From: Microthyrium microscopicum
Taxonomy: Eukaryota; Ascomycota; Dothideomycetes; Microthyriales; Microthyriaceae
NCBI GenBank assembly: GCA_010405405.1
Contig: MU004233.1
Span: 2,699,882-2,763,881, forward strand
Direction of reading: 5' to 3'
DNA length: 64,000 nt
This document shows, in pieces, positions 1-11,519 of this stretch (positions within the stretch are counted from its first letter, which is position 1; every line of letters begins with the position of its first letter). The notes below the pieces were generated by a model. The model made no database searches. It was not told the origin of the DNA and saw nothing but the letters and a program-made list of their open reading frames with translations. The position numbers and the translations under genes are program-made.

Positions 1-1744
1 GTGGCGAACATACACCTGACGAAACAGTTCTCGTTACTGTAAACATTGAAGACAGACCAACTTGGATATCAAGGCTCGATAGTGGATCCTGGAAGAGAGT
101 TGTGATGAACATTTTTGGCAATGCGCTCAAATACACGCGGTCAGGCCACATCGAAGTTGGGCTAAAACTCGTTGAGCTGCCAAATATGGCAGGGCAACTA
201 AAGCATCAAATTCGCTTTTCTGTTAAAGACACTGGCATTGGCATGGGCTCGGAATATATGAAATATTCTCTCTATCAGCCGTTCTGTCAAGAGAATCCTT
301 TGTCTGTAGGAAGTGGACTAGGCCTCTCCATAGTCCAACAACTTGTTAAAAAGCTCGGCGGGACTCTACAGATCAAAAGCCAAATAGGAGTTGGCACTGC
401 GGTCCAAGTCACAGTTCCGCTCGACAATGATATGGTCGATAGCCTCATCACCAACCCACGAGCCGCCCCAGTTGGCTCTTTATCTGACTCCAAGAAGTTT
501 TTGAGCGGCAAGTCGATTTGCTATATATCTCCAGAGGCCTATAAGGATTTGATCAATCGCGATTTTGTAATGACAATTGATGTGAAAGACAGAGCAAAGG
601 CAGTGTACAAAGCTCTCGCAAAGCTCGCATCCACGGGAAATGAAATGAACATTCTTCTTGTCAACGATCACATCATCCCCGATGCCGATCTCTACTTTAT
701 CGATGGCCATATTCTCGGCAAGTCGACGAAAGGCAAACGTTATGTCTCCATACATGAGCACCTTCCACGACCAACTGCTCCACTACTCGTGCTATGCGGT
801 GCGAGGGCTGGCTCGCCTCGATTGCAAAAGTCGGAACTGTTACATGGCACTACTTATTTCATACACCATCCTCTGCTTCCCAAGCGCTTCACATCTGTTC
901 TCTTGGAGGCAACCTCGTCTGGAAAGTCCAAAGTCTTTAGTCACAGCCAAACCTCATCTCCATCTACACAGGCACCGGAAACACCGAATTCATCTCCAGA
1001 GTCCGAAACACTACCAAATATCGCCAAAGAGCCTCTCCCTGTCAGCTCCATCCGCCCATCCATTTCCGCAATTGAAAGCATCTCTCCTACCACTCGCCCA
1101 ATACCAGGTAAGACATGAACATGTCGAATACAGTTCTTGACGATCACTTCATGGATTCGTAACGCGAAAATACGAAGCGTTCCATTTAGTGATTGTTGGC
1201 TTTGATCGCGGTGAATCTATACTAACAAACTCCAGATACCTTAATTCCATCTCCTGACTGTCAACCTCTATCCGCACCCGCGCCTACCCCCAAACACCTT
1301 TTACTTGTTGACGACAACGCCATCAACCTCAAAATCCTAATGACCGTCTCCCAAAAGACGGGCAGCACATATAGCACCGCCATCAATGGCCTCGAGGCTG
1401 TGCAAGTCTACAAGGCGTCCTCGAAACGTTTTGATCTTATCTTTATGGATATCAGTATGCCTGTCATGTCCGGACTGGAAGCGACACGCGAGATACGCGC
1501 ATTCGAGCGTGATATGAAAATGCAGCCAAGCAAGATTGTAGCGCTGACGGGGCTTGGGAGTGCGAGCTCGAAGAAAGAGGCGTTTGCGAGTGGGACGAAT
1601 ATGTTCTTGACGAAGCCGATACGGTTGCAAGCGGTTAGGGATCTATTGAACGAGGGCAGTGACATTGAGACGGCTGCATCGCAAGCGTCTGGCCAAAGTT
1701 TGACGAGCACTGTGGAGGTTCGTAGTAAAAGTTACAGTGGATGA
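1..1744 (+). CDS. Hybrid histidine kinase, C-terminal part (cut by window edge)
   Basis: This is the 3' end of a two-component hybrid sensor kinase. The frame is open from the window edge, so the start, sensor region and phospho-accepting His box lie outside. Exon 1 (to 1107) encodes the HATPase_c fold: N box with NIFGNALKYT, G1 box DTGIGMG, and G2 box GSGLGLSIVQQL. The intron is 1108-1235 (GTAAGA donor, CTAAC branch, CCAG acceptor). Exon 2 (1236-1744) encodes a receiver domain: acidic pocket in LLLVDDNAIN, phospho-acceptor Asp in LIFMDISMP, and the conserved Lys in FLTKPI. By family knowledge, phosphate passes from His to this Asp and then to an HPt protein feeding SSK1/SKN7-type regulators. 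About 100 low-complexity Ser/Pro-rich residues link the two domains. The fungal HK group cannot be assigned without the N-terminus. Confidence 0.9.
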
Positions 1745-2151
1745 TCATTGGCGAGCGAAGTGTTTGATGCGTGTTATTTTGAGCATTTCAGCGTTTTACC
1801 CAAGGGCGGTTTGGTGATTTGATTGATGTATATATGAGATTTACGAGACAGTTTTCATTGGCCAAGCAACATCGCTGAAACTGACGAATGTATCAATAGT
1901 AATATTTGATCTATCACCCTTTTACCTGACTTCTTACATAATGCAGCTGCATTGGATCCGACCATTTGGTACCTTAGGGAGGAATGTATATGAACTTGGC
2001 GATCGTCAATATTGATCAACCAAGCAGCACTTCTTGGAGTTCCTTTGATCGTAACCTTTAGCTACCTGGTATCACTGGCTTTCTCAGCCGCTAATAGATT
2101 ATCTCTTGGAAGCTTGTCCAGTCTCGCACCCAGCCCAGCCCAGTCAACAAT
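1745..2151. other. Intergenic, convergent 3' ends
   Basis: This is about 400 bp between the stop codons of the histidine kinase and the CBM14 gene. It should hold both 3' UTRs and polyadenylation sites. I see no ORF, repeat or RNA gene in it. Confidence 0.5.
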
Positions 2152-2953
2152 CTATCGCCCAGGACAGCTTGCATCGCACGCTGCATTCTGTGGCCAGACA
2201 CAAGAGGACGTCTCGCTGTCAAACCAAAAGCGCACTCCTCCCGGGCCAAGAGGGCAATACATGGTCAATCCTCCATCGTCTTCATCCTTCTGGCACACAA
2301 CATATTTGGTGCAGTCGTTCGGATCTGGATACTCTCCACGTTTCTTGCCATTGCAAAAATCGCCGACATCCACATCCGTACACTTCTCAGCTCCAGCCAG
2401 CACAACCTGGCCTCCTTTGAATGCTTGGCCGATCGATTTGCAATTGTGGCTCTCTGCATTTTCAAGTGACTCGTCAGGAGCGCCGGCGCAGCCCGCAACT
2501 TCAGGATAGTCACATCGGGCTGATGCAGGGCTAGGCCCAGACTCTGCGACAAAATGGAGCGGGTTCCCGTCGTTGCTTAATGCGCATATCATCTCGTATG
2601 CGTGGGTCTGCGCTACGCAGGCGACGTAGTGTGTGCATTTTGTTGGATGTGGGTAGTCTCCGTCAAGTAGGCCGGAGCAGTCGAACTCGAAATCTGGTTC
2701 GCCGTGATAGAGCCATTGAGCGCATTCTTGGAAGTGGAAATCACTAGGTAGATGACATGTTAGCTTTTGCTTCAAGTTTTTTTTTGATGCAAGGTTGGCA
2801 CAAAGATCTTGTTACTTACCAAGTCTGGATATTGTCGGTAGCCAATCTCTGGCACAAACGGTATTGTATAAGACAATTGTCTAATAAGGGACTCGCTATG
2901 ACCGTTGTCATCGAGGATAAGACGGCTCCAGTGAGGAATCCGGAGAAATGCAT
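2152..2953 (-). CDS. Secreted protein with two peritrophin-A type chitin-binding (CBM14) domains
   Basis: The gene has two exons, 2953-2820 and 2743-2152. The intron 2744-2819 has a GTAAGT donor, CTAAC branch and CTAG acceptor, and phase is kept. The product is 241 aa. The start at 2953 gives a signal peptide (MHFSGFLTGAVLSS, cleavage likely near VIAS). Two Cys-rich modules follow. One (about residues 60-130) contains YPHPTKCTHYVACV; the other (about 170-235) contains YPDPNDCTKYVVC and a late CVWPQNAAC. Both match the CBM14 spacing, in which an aromatic-Pro stretch precedes the third and fourth Cys. The protein is extracellular and probably binds chitin. The best-known fungal CBM14 protein is Avr4, which shields hyphal chitin from plant chitinases, but that has one module. 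No catalytic domain is present. Family is confident; a virulence role is inference. Confidence 0.85.
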
Positions 2954-4125
2954 GCTGGATTATGCTTTTACGACTGCAGACTTTGAAAGATAGGCTACGT
3001 ATTTTCTCAGTTTATGGTTTCGACTACTGTAAACTAGCTCTTGAAAGGATATCATTCGAAAGAAAGAAGCAGATAGCTGACGATACTTTAATACTCTCCC
3101 CATACAAAACTAATCTCTAGCAAATGCATATGTCCGTAGACCGGAGCATCAGTGGACGATCTAGCAACCAGGTCAGCCAGCCAGACAGCGATCAACCAAA
3201 TTTCATGCAGCTTTACAGTCTCCTTATTCGCTACGATTCTGCCAGGACTTGGAAGACTAGAGTTGAGATTCTGCGCCATTGTGCCCGGTGTGCTACTACG
3301 AATACATGACTACCTACCTGCAGCCATGCCTAGATCAATTGGTCAATCTCACACGCTAAATATGATATAGTCCACCAAAAGACGAGGAATCATCACACAA
3401 GTTGTATACGAGCGGGGTGTACAAAGATCTTAGGCACATCAGCCGGACGGGAGGTTTTTCATACGGTCGTGATTCCTTAGCTTTCTTAGCATACAGTAGC
3501 TTAATGTGGATCTGGTTAGTTTGCTTTGTTGAGGCTATGCGCGATTGAGCTGTCCTCTTTACAGATCCGATACATATTACTGTCTGCCTGCTTGTGGTCT
3601 AGAAATGAGGTGCAGAAAAAGTTCTGTTTTTACCCAGGAGAGACAGAATCTTTCATATTTGGTAGCTACTAGTACCTACGTAACAAGTCACTGCAAGTTT
3701 AAACAGGCATAGGAATATAATTAGAACTCGACAGAAGTCGACGTTGATTTGAAGGTGAACTTGCCTCCTATGCATAAGATGTGAAGTACTAGGTGCATTG
3801 TGATCAGTCCTATATCCTACCTTGACATATGCTTGGAGGAAAGTGTCGTGCGAAAACGAGAAGATTAGAGTACAGCACTAACACACCGAAATGTGGAATA
3901 TAAGGATATTTGATCTGTTCATCATCTATATCTTGAATTCTGCTTCGCAACTATCGCCATGGATAGATGATCCCGATATTGTGCGCGGCCAGAATCATTT
4001 CCACTCTTGATGTAATCTTACACAGCTAGATGATTGAACCAATGCCAGTTTTTTCCCGTAACCATAATACAACACAGCCTATGTAACAATCTGCTTTTGC
4101 TTTTCCCAACGCCAGTGCGCATCAC
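2954..4125. other. Intergenic region, 1.2 kb
   Basis: This holds the promoter of the CBM14 gene (right of 2953, reading left) and the 3' flank of the ERJ5-like gene. Only short overlapping ORFs under 105 codons occur, without domains, splice support or coding-like composition. No repeat was recognised. Confidence 0.45.
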
Positions 4126-5383
4126 CTATGGTCGCCGCCTAACCTTGGCATTGTTACGTCTTCGTGCTTCGCCATTTGCAGATGAAGCAGTAGCGTTTTT
4201 GATCGCTGGGTTGATATCATGCTCAATCTTTTCGTCGTCGTTCAGATATGGTACATCAACAGACCCGCCAATGAATCGTCCGCCAGTCTTGTTCCAGAGG
4301 AAAACAGGGAAGCGGAACAGCACTGTGTCCTTGATGGTTGGTGGATGAATTTCGTTGATCTGTGTCCGTTAGTAAGGTAATGACAGTAATGGTCTTTGAG
4401 AAACTTACATCAATGAGAAATTCGTTAGTCTCGCCTTCCTCAGAGGTCTCTTCTAAGAACACATTTCCGACTGAATCAACAATCAAAACCTTTCCATTCT
4501 CTGCCACAACTCTACGCTTGTTGCCTTGTGGACCAGACACTAGTGTTGCCTCGATAGGCTCGCTGATGTCTTCTGCAACAATACCCTTCTTTGCATTCTT
4601 CTTGAGCTCCTTGTCCTGCATGCGTTTTTGGCGACGATTCATTGCACTTTCAGCTCCGTTGGACTGTGCTGCCGAAGGTACAACTTCTGCAGTATCAAGG
4701 CCAGGCACAACCATTCCGTTTCCCCAGGCCATCTTGCGCGCATTCAAAATGTACTTCTGCGCAAACTGACGCTGTTGTTTCCAACCCATGTACAACGCAA
4801 GATAATGCGCACCTCCACCAACCACAATGAACAGGCCAATAAGCACGGTGCCAGCACCCGGTCGATACCGCGCATAATAGTAACCAGTTCCACGCCAAGC
4901 AGGAAAACCATGGTCCAAGAAGAAGTCATAGCGATCACGATTTTCTCCACGCAGGATTGTAGCGATGATGGACAGGCGCTTGAAGCGCGCATCCGCCTCC
5001 TTATGGAACGCATCAATTTCGCGTTGGCTTGGGCGCTTCTTCTTGTCAACGGTTGTCTTGCCAGTGGCAGGGTCGGTGACTTTGCCGTAGTTGGCGATGA
5101 AGGACTGGCGGGCTTTGTCAGGATGGGCGCGTGCGGCGACTTTGCGGTAGGCGCGATTGATTTCGTCCATGGTGGACTTGCGTGTTACGCCGATGAGGGA
5201 GTAGAAGGTAGTGTCGGGGCCTTCGTGGGCGATCACATCGTCGCGAATGCGAAAGATTTCGTGGTCTGGGCTTTGGTTAGCGATTTTTGTTAAGGAGGTT
5301 GAATTAGAGCGCATACCTTCTGGTTGCCATGCCGTTGCTGCGCCGGCCAGCAGACAAGCTGCTATTACATTGAGAAACCGCAT
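4126..5383 (-). CDS. ERJ5: ER membrane J-domain protein, ERJ5-like
   Basis: Exon 1 is 5383-4409 and exon 2 is 4359-4126; the intron 4360-4408 (49 nt) has a GTAAGT donor and CTAAC branch and is phase 0. The product is 402 aa. Residues 1-19 are a signal peptide ending TAW. A J domain lies at about 55-155: FYSLIGVTRKSTMDEINRAY, the HPD tripeptide in ARAHPDKAR, and a closing RYDFFLDHGFP. A membrane segment at about 180-205 is TVLIGLFIVVGGGAHYLAL. A basic cytosolic part follows, with a conserved C-terminal block LFRFPVFLWNKTGG. This architecture is that of fungal Erj5/DnaJC-type co-chaperones, which stimulate the Hsp70 BiP in the ER lumen. A GACGTGGCAG sequence 62-71 bp upstream of the ATG resembles an unfolded-protein-response element (weak). 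Confidence 0.9.
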
Positions 5384-5805
5384 TTTGGGCGGTTAGTAGA
5401 TGGGGATGAGGGATGGGAGATGTGTATAAATTTTGGGCAATGGACGACGTGGCAGCCCTGAGCGTAAGAGCGTCGGCTGCTGAAACGTCTCGAGGTGCGC
5501 GAATTAAGACCAACAGTACCGACTTGAAATCTGAAATAGAGCCGGATGGTTTATGTCGGAGAAATGGCTGTCGTGGCCTCAGCAAGTAGAAAATGCGGTA
5601 AAAGCCAGTGGGTTGGTAGGAAATTTAATTGTTTCGAGGTCCAACCAGCAGGCATCGCAAGTTGTGGCGCGCTGAAATGATATCAATGTGGCGCAGCGAA
5701 TTCACCAGCCACAATGATCAGAAAATCTTTTGTGCTGTCAAGACTGACTCAAGAGGCTGAAAATTTTCAGCATCGCTTAGATTGGAACACAAGTAATCTC
5801 GGACC
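5384..5805. promoter_or_regulatory. Divergent promoter region, ERJ5-like / SET gene
   Basis: This is 422 bp between two divergently transcribed start codons. It holds GACGTGGCAG at 5446-5455, which contains the GACGTG core of UPR elements. The short ORF at 5714-5914 overlaps the SET start in another frame and has no features, so I do not treat it as a gene. Confidence 0.4.
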
Positions 5806-7439
5806 ATGGACGCTCATCGAGGTCTTCTATCACAAGTTCACTTTGCACCATATGTACCCATCTGGCGACTCGAGCTCGCCAAAAGCTATGCATCTCTTGG
5901 GTATCCTGATCTAGCCGCAGGTGAGGCGTACATGGCCTTGTTGTTATCCGATGAAATTCAGGATGAAAGTGGTGAATATCACGACGAGGTTATTGAGGCT
6001 GTAACGCTGCTTCATCTTCTCCCCACAATCAATGGTGGTCAGAAAGGTTTTGGTCCTGATTCGTTGAGCGAAGATGACATACTCTCTTGGACATTAAACT
6101 CCGTGGAAAAAGTTTCGTAGGTGCCTAGCGTATTTTCTTCTGGGTGTTCTTTTCACACAAGTATAACAGATATGAGCTTCTTTCAAGGTACTTGATAGAT
6201 TGTGGTTGTCTTCGCAGCGCAGCAGAGTTCACCAGCAGAGGATTGCGGAAGTTCTCGACCAATGCGGTTCTTACGCAGAATTTAGCATCCATCCATAAAC
6301 GTGCTGGGAAAGGTTGTGATTTTGATCCAACATTTGAATCATATCCAGAACGCACGTTTGTCCGGAGAGAGCTGTATCCTTGGCATAGCTTTGAGCCTGA
6401 TCGATTCACTACAGAGTCTTTGCAAGCTCTAAACGACCAGCTGGGCAAGGTAGCACCAAAGCTCGAAGTCAAAAGTGTAGAGTTGCCAGAGCTGAGATCT
6501 GAAAGACCGGACGCGACATCCAGACAATTAGGCGTATTTGCGAAAGAAGACCTATCTCCGGGCGACATTATCTTGGTTGAAAAGTCTCTCCTGACTGGTA
6601 CGACACGACTTCATGATTCGTACTGCGATGCATGTAGCTTAAGTCTTACGGGTCTGGGGAGCGCAGTCTCATGTCCAGAGTGTATGGTAGCTGTATTCTG
6701 CGGCCAAGACTGTCTAGATCTTGCTACAGAGTCATACCATACAGCGCTATGTGGCACAGATGTCTCTTCTCTTCAGAGAAATATCCCCGCGACTGAAGCA
6801 GCAGATGCTTTATATTCTCAGCTACTACTTCGAGCTTTTGCCATGTCAGTGGCTCAAGACTGTCATCCTCTTGAGCTACCTGAAGTAAAATATATTTGGG
6901 GAGATCATAAATTAGCTCAACATGATCCTACAACACATTCGGATGATCCTTTCCACCATCAGCCACGCACATTGCCATTTAGCTTTCAAAACAATGTGTT
7001 GTTACCAATTCACATTCTTGAAAAGATGGATGTCAACATATTCTCCACTCAAGCTCGCTTCGATCCATGGGTAACGAATACCCTATATGCCAAATTCCGT
7101 GGCACTGCATCTGCAAAACTTGGTCCTACAGCCCTGCCAGAGATTGGTGCTGTTCATCCACTTTGGTGTCTTACAAATCATAGCTGCGATCCAAATGTTG
7201 CCTGGGAGTGGGAGGGAACAATGCGATTCTGGGTCCGTGAGAATAGAGCATTGTGGGATGGGAAGAAATCCGCCAAACCTCCAGGCATCAGAGCTGGCGA
7301 CGAGATCCTTAGTCATTATTGTGATATTAGACTTCCAGTCAAAGAGCGCAGAGAGTGGGCTTCTGGTGCATTAGGTGGAGACTGCGCATGCGAGCGCTGC
7401 CTATGGGAAGACAAACAAAGCGACAAGAGCGACGGATGA
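5806..7439 (+). CDS. SET-domain lysine methyltransferase-like protein with MYND-type zinc finger
   Basis: Exons are 5806-6116 and 6170-7439; the intron has a GTAGGT donor and ACAG acceptor and is in phase. The product is 526 aa. The start was chosen because the frame upstream is closed and the N-terminus fits a helical TPR-like leader (RLELAKSYASLGYPDLAAGE). The SET domain begins at about 240 with GVFAKEDLSPGD. It is interrupted by a MYND-like Cys/His cluster (CDACSL, CPECMVAVFCGQDC, HTALC) and resumes at about 440 with NHSCDPN and GDEILSHYCD. A post-SET CACERC closes it. This split-SET layout is that of SMYD/SET5-like enzymes, which methylate lysines on histones or other proteins with S-adenosylmethionine. 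The substrate cannot be told from sequence. Confidence 0.88.
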
Positions 7440-7602
7440 AAGAACATCTTGTATACTTTTACATATTCACGCGACAGATGTATGCATAATACCGCAAACA
7501 ATGCAATTACTCGCTCAACCTTACCGACCCAGCCCACGACAAGACCATTTCAGTGGAGTCCTTGCAAACCGTGGTAATGATTCATACGCAATATCATGAA
7601 TT

Positions 7603-10107
7603 TCATAGTAAATCATCATCCGGTTGCGGAACAGGTGCCGTAGAATCCCAATTCCAATCCTGATCAATATCGAATGTACCAACATTTTGCCACCCATAAC
7701 TTGGCGGTAAATGCGCCGAAGGGATATGTTGTGATAAACCAGCCTCTCCATTTTTGACGTATGCTTCTGTATTATATGGTGATGGTTGCATATAGACACC
7801 ATCATAAGCTATAGACGGTTCGAATGTTGCCGAAACACTTGCAGGGTGCATACTTGACGGAACAGAACTTCTTGGTGGTGTCGACATGTCGTGCGAACCA
7901 CTTGAGGTACCATATATAGCACGAGAGTTGTTGGAAGGATATGGAGAGCTTGGCGAGACTGAAAGCATTCCTGGCATACTGGAGATCATAGGTTGACGAA
8001 GCGTTGAAGCAGAGCCCGCTGGACTTAGAGGAGAAGATAGTCCCATGTCTCCAGTTGCGCTATTGTTGGCCATGCTTACAGGTGTCTTGCCTGGGAAATT
8101 TGAGTCTTCCTGCTGGTCCTGAGACTTGAACTTCAGCGTGATTGTTCCGAAGAATGGGACGACGACTTTTACGCCAGACTCTTCACCTTCGACTGGTCCG
8201 TTTCGAAACTTGGTGAGTTGCTGAAGCGCCCGATAGCTCTGGCGGGCGACCTTTCCAAATGGTTGGTCCGAGATACGTTGATACACTTCAATACAAGTAT
8301 CCACAGTGTCCCAATCTTCGGCTTGTCGTTTCTTGTCGGCCAGAGGGTTGTTAGCTGAAGTGGGAGAATTGGGAGTTTGGTTGGCGCTGACGAGGCCAAT
8401 AATCAGTGTGACCAATGCCATGAAGTTTACAAAGTCGAGAAATTTTGCTTTGTAAACATGACGATTGCAAGGGTCTCGCATGACGAGATATACAGCTATC
8501 ATGGACCTGGCAGATTCGAAACATGTGTCTCGACTGTACTCGAAGCCATTATTCGTCACACTTTTGAGCATATAAGGGATGTGGAGAATCAGCCGAGTCT
8601 GGTGATAGAGGATTTGCCCAAGAATCTTTTGCAGCCAGGCCATATAATCTTCCGGCGCTTCTCTCTCCACGGTCCAGAATTCAGGGGGCATCTGATTTCC
8701 AAAACGGGTCAAGTCGTTGTCAATGGCGATGAGAGCTGAAAATGAAGATTCATGAAGTCCATGAGTTAAATCGATAACACGGCCGGCAAACATGGCAAGT
8801 CGAGTAAGGAATCCTTGATGCGACATGAGCAGTGGAATATCCTTTCCTTTGAAAGTAAGGTTGCAATGAATATCTGGTACTCCATAAGGAGTTCCTAACA
8901 GGAGAGAGCTGAATCTATCGTGTTGAAATAGGCCCCAGAAGACAAGATCCTGTCTGAGATTGACGCGAGTTCGATGAAGCCCCATAAGCTGGGCAAAGTT
9001 GAGAGCACGACGAGCTGTTAGCCAGGCTCTTCTAGCTTGTCCAATATCTGAATACATTCGGCATTGGGACAATGCTGACTCAACTCCGGAAAGAGTTCCC
9101 ATGTACTCATCGTCGTGCAAGACTACTCGATCAATCAGATGGAGGATCTTTTGAATCTCCCCATCATCTGATGATTCGCCTGCGACCATTTGAAGTATCT
9201 TGGCCATTTCCATTGGTGTGCCCAAAGGTCCCATGGCTTTGGCTGCAAATGAATGAATCGAAGTCAATTCTTCTGGATTTCCAGTTCCCACCATCAGACT
9301 TGTCAGCCGCTTCCATCCTTTACTTCGATGATTTAGCACTTCCAGAACCTTTTCCTGAGGTGGTAGAGCGTTCTTCAGAATTTGACACACCCTCTCATTT
9401 TTCCTCCTCGCAGCTTCCGGTAGTCCCCCAGCTATAGTGCTATTTTCATAAGGATCTAGACTGGCGGCATTGTCTAGTTTTTTCAAATCTTCATCAATGG
9501 GCATGTCATCTGTAGATGACCAAAGTCCATTGTCAAGGAGCGATAGCAACGGTGCTCCTGGGTGATGACGTGGTAACTGAGATTTGTCGTCATTTTGCTC
9601 CACAACTGGGATTTGTGTATCATGTCCTAGGTCCCCAATGGAGTGAGAAGACTTTCTGTCGTTCAATTCATCCAGTAGAGTTTCAACCAATCCTTCTAAT
9701 CGCGCGACACGTTCTCGAAGATTCTTTCTTTGATCAACAATGATGTTAGGATCCGCATGTTCTTGATCGATACATCTGGATCCTCGTGAGAAGCATTCTG
9801 AGCATACTGAAGGATTGTTGGGCGAAAATATGCATCTTATCTTTCTTCGTCGACCTTGGAAAGTTAGCAAACACCAGCAAGGGATAGCAAAAGCTGGTTA
9901 TCAAGTAGATCATTGATTATGACTCGAACTCATGTCAAGTCCATAGTAGGTACTTGGACAGCGCAAATAGAATAAAATCAATGGAAAGAGTCAAGAGTAA
10001 GCTGGGAATACCTTACACTCGAAGCAACTATGAGTTCCCTTCCGCATCTTCTTCCGAATTCCGCCGCTTCGGTTTGGGGACAGAGCATCCGAAAGTGGAG
10101 AATCCAT
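7603..10107 (-). CDS. Zn2Cys6 transcription factor with fungal-specific regulatory domain
   Basis: Exon 1 is 10107-10017 and exon 2 is 9854-7603. The 162-nt intron (GTAAGG donor, GCTAAC branch, CAAG acceptor) splits the zinc cluster. The product is 780 aa. Splicing restores CFECRRRKIRC, then CX9C, CSEC and CFSRGSRC, i.e. the canonical CX2CX6CX9CX2CX6C binuclear cluster at about residues 26-58. A Leu-rich dimerisation coil follows (RVARLEGLVETLLDEL). The central part (about 200-500) resembles the fungal_trans domain, including QARRAWLTARRALNFAQLMG and LVFWGLFQHDRFSSLLLGTP. The C-terminal 200 residues are Ser/Pro/Asn-rich, a likely activation region. It is a nuclear DNA-binding regulator with unknown targets. 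Nothing in the neighbourhood looks like a metabolic cluster. Confidence 0.92.
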
Positions 10108-11519
10108 GATTGGGTAATGAGTTCGACCGAGTGGAAGAGTCCGTTTTCGTGGAGATCGCACAAGTTTTATGTTCGTCCGTCCAGTATCAGTAAGCCTTCT
10201 TATCCCTTTTGACTTCTCAAATAGTACTCAGAGATTTCCTTTTAAGTCAAAGCAACCTTTACAGAATTCGATTTGACAATTTAGAAGAGAGTCAATGTTC
10301 TCGATGTTAGTGAGGAATCGGAGTCCAGTCTTCAGGGCTTCATTTCCCGAAAAGCCACAGATTCTTTTTCTTCCTGATCTATTTTGTGGCCAATTTCTCG
10401 CCAGCCCAATTTGTGCTCTTCCCAAGAAAAATAGAAGTAAGTATCCTCGGACCTGATTTCACCTTTCTGGGTAGATATTGTGAAGCTTCGGAAGGTGACG
10501 AGAAGCCAAATGGGAATAGAAGCAGGACGAACAGGTACGGATGATTCGAAATAATTTCGTCCGCTCAGAGGCTAGGGACACGCTGTGTATTTTGTATGCC
10601 TTCCAGGCACATGGAAATCACTATCTAGTATCAGGGTATAATAGTTTAGTCATTGAAGTTTATGAATTTATATTATAACCTTTCCAAGAGTCAATTTCTG
10701 GGTTATATAAATGGTTCGAGCAAAGGGTATTTGGCTCAAAATAGACCACATTTCACCAGCTACAACCAACAGGAAGGGCCACTGGAAGTCTTGCCTACAA
10801 AGTTACAATATGGTTCGATCCAAGTGAATGGAATATAGCTGGGGAAGACCAATGAATGGCGAGGAAAAATGTCTATGGGAGGGCTTGGTAATGGCTTCCC
10901 AGGTGAGTAGAAATAATCTTACTTTATATCCTTTATTCGAAACAGCCCCAGACTGTGTTGAAGTTCGGTGGGCTTTCAGGGTCGTTCAACCCTTCAGGCT
11001 TTTGAGATCATGGAAAGAAATCTCCCGTAGAGTACCATAAAGCACTGGACAACGATAGTGAGATATGTCTGTTTTAAGTATGTTGTAACTAAGTCGAAAA
11101 TATTCGATTCTTCTGGAAGTAGTCATGTTATAAACCACAACTTCCAGAATACCGTTCTTATGCTATCCAAACCCTTTCATTTCAAAAGAATCAATCACAA
11201 ATACCTCCTATCCGGGGTTTCGGGACTAACAAGTGAGTCACGGCTTGATTTACTCTGGAATCTTCAATATCTCTTTTGGAGGTATTCGCGATTATCAATT
11301 ATTTTAACTTGGGCGGAAAAGGTGAATTTATCATACAGGCGAAGAGAAGATTTGAGAACAAAATGAAATGATATTCGAAATGACTACAAAAACATTAGAA
11401 AAATTATGATCCTTTCATACACCACATACCGGGTATCTTCTTGCCCCTTGCCTTTTCCAACAAATACCCCCCCCATTTTCTTTTATTATCTAGACATATT
11501 CACATCTATACAACTTTAT
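10108..11519. other. Intergenic region, 1.4 kb
   Basis: This lies between the Zn2Cys6 gene start and the 3' end of the CBM18 gene. It probably holds the long promoter of the regulator. The short plus-strand ORFs (60-100 codons) have no domain or splice support. Composition from about 10.6 to 11.4 kb is somewhat AT-rich, but I see no inverted ends or internal repeat. Confidence 0.4.
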
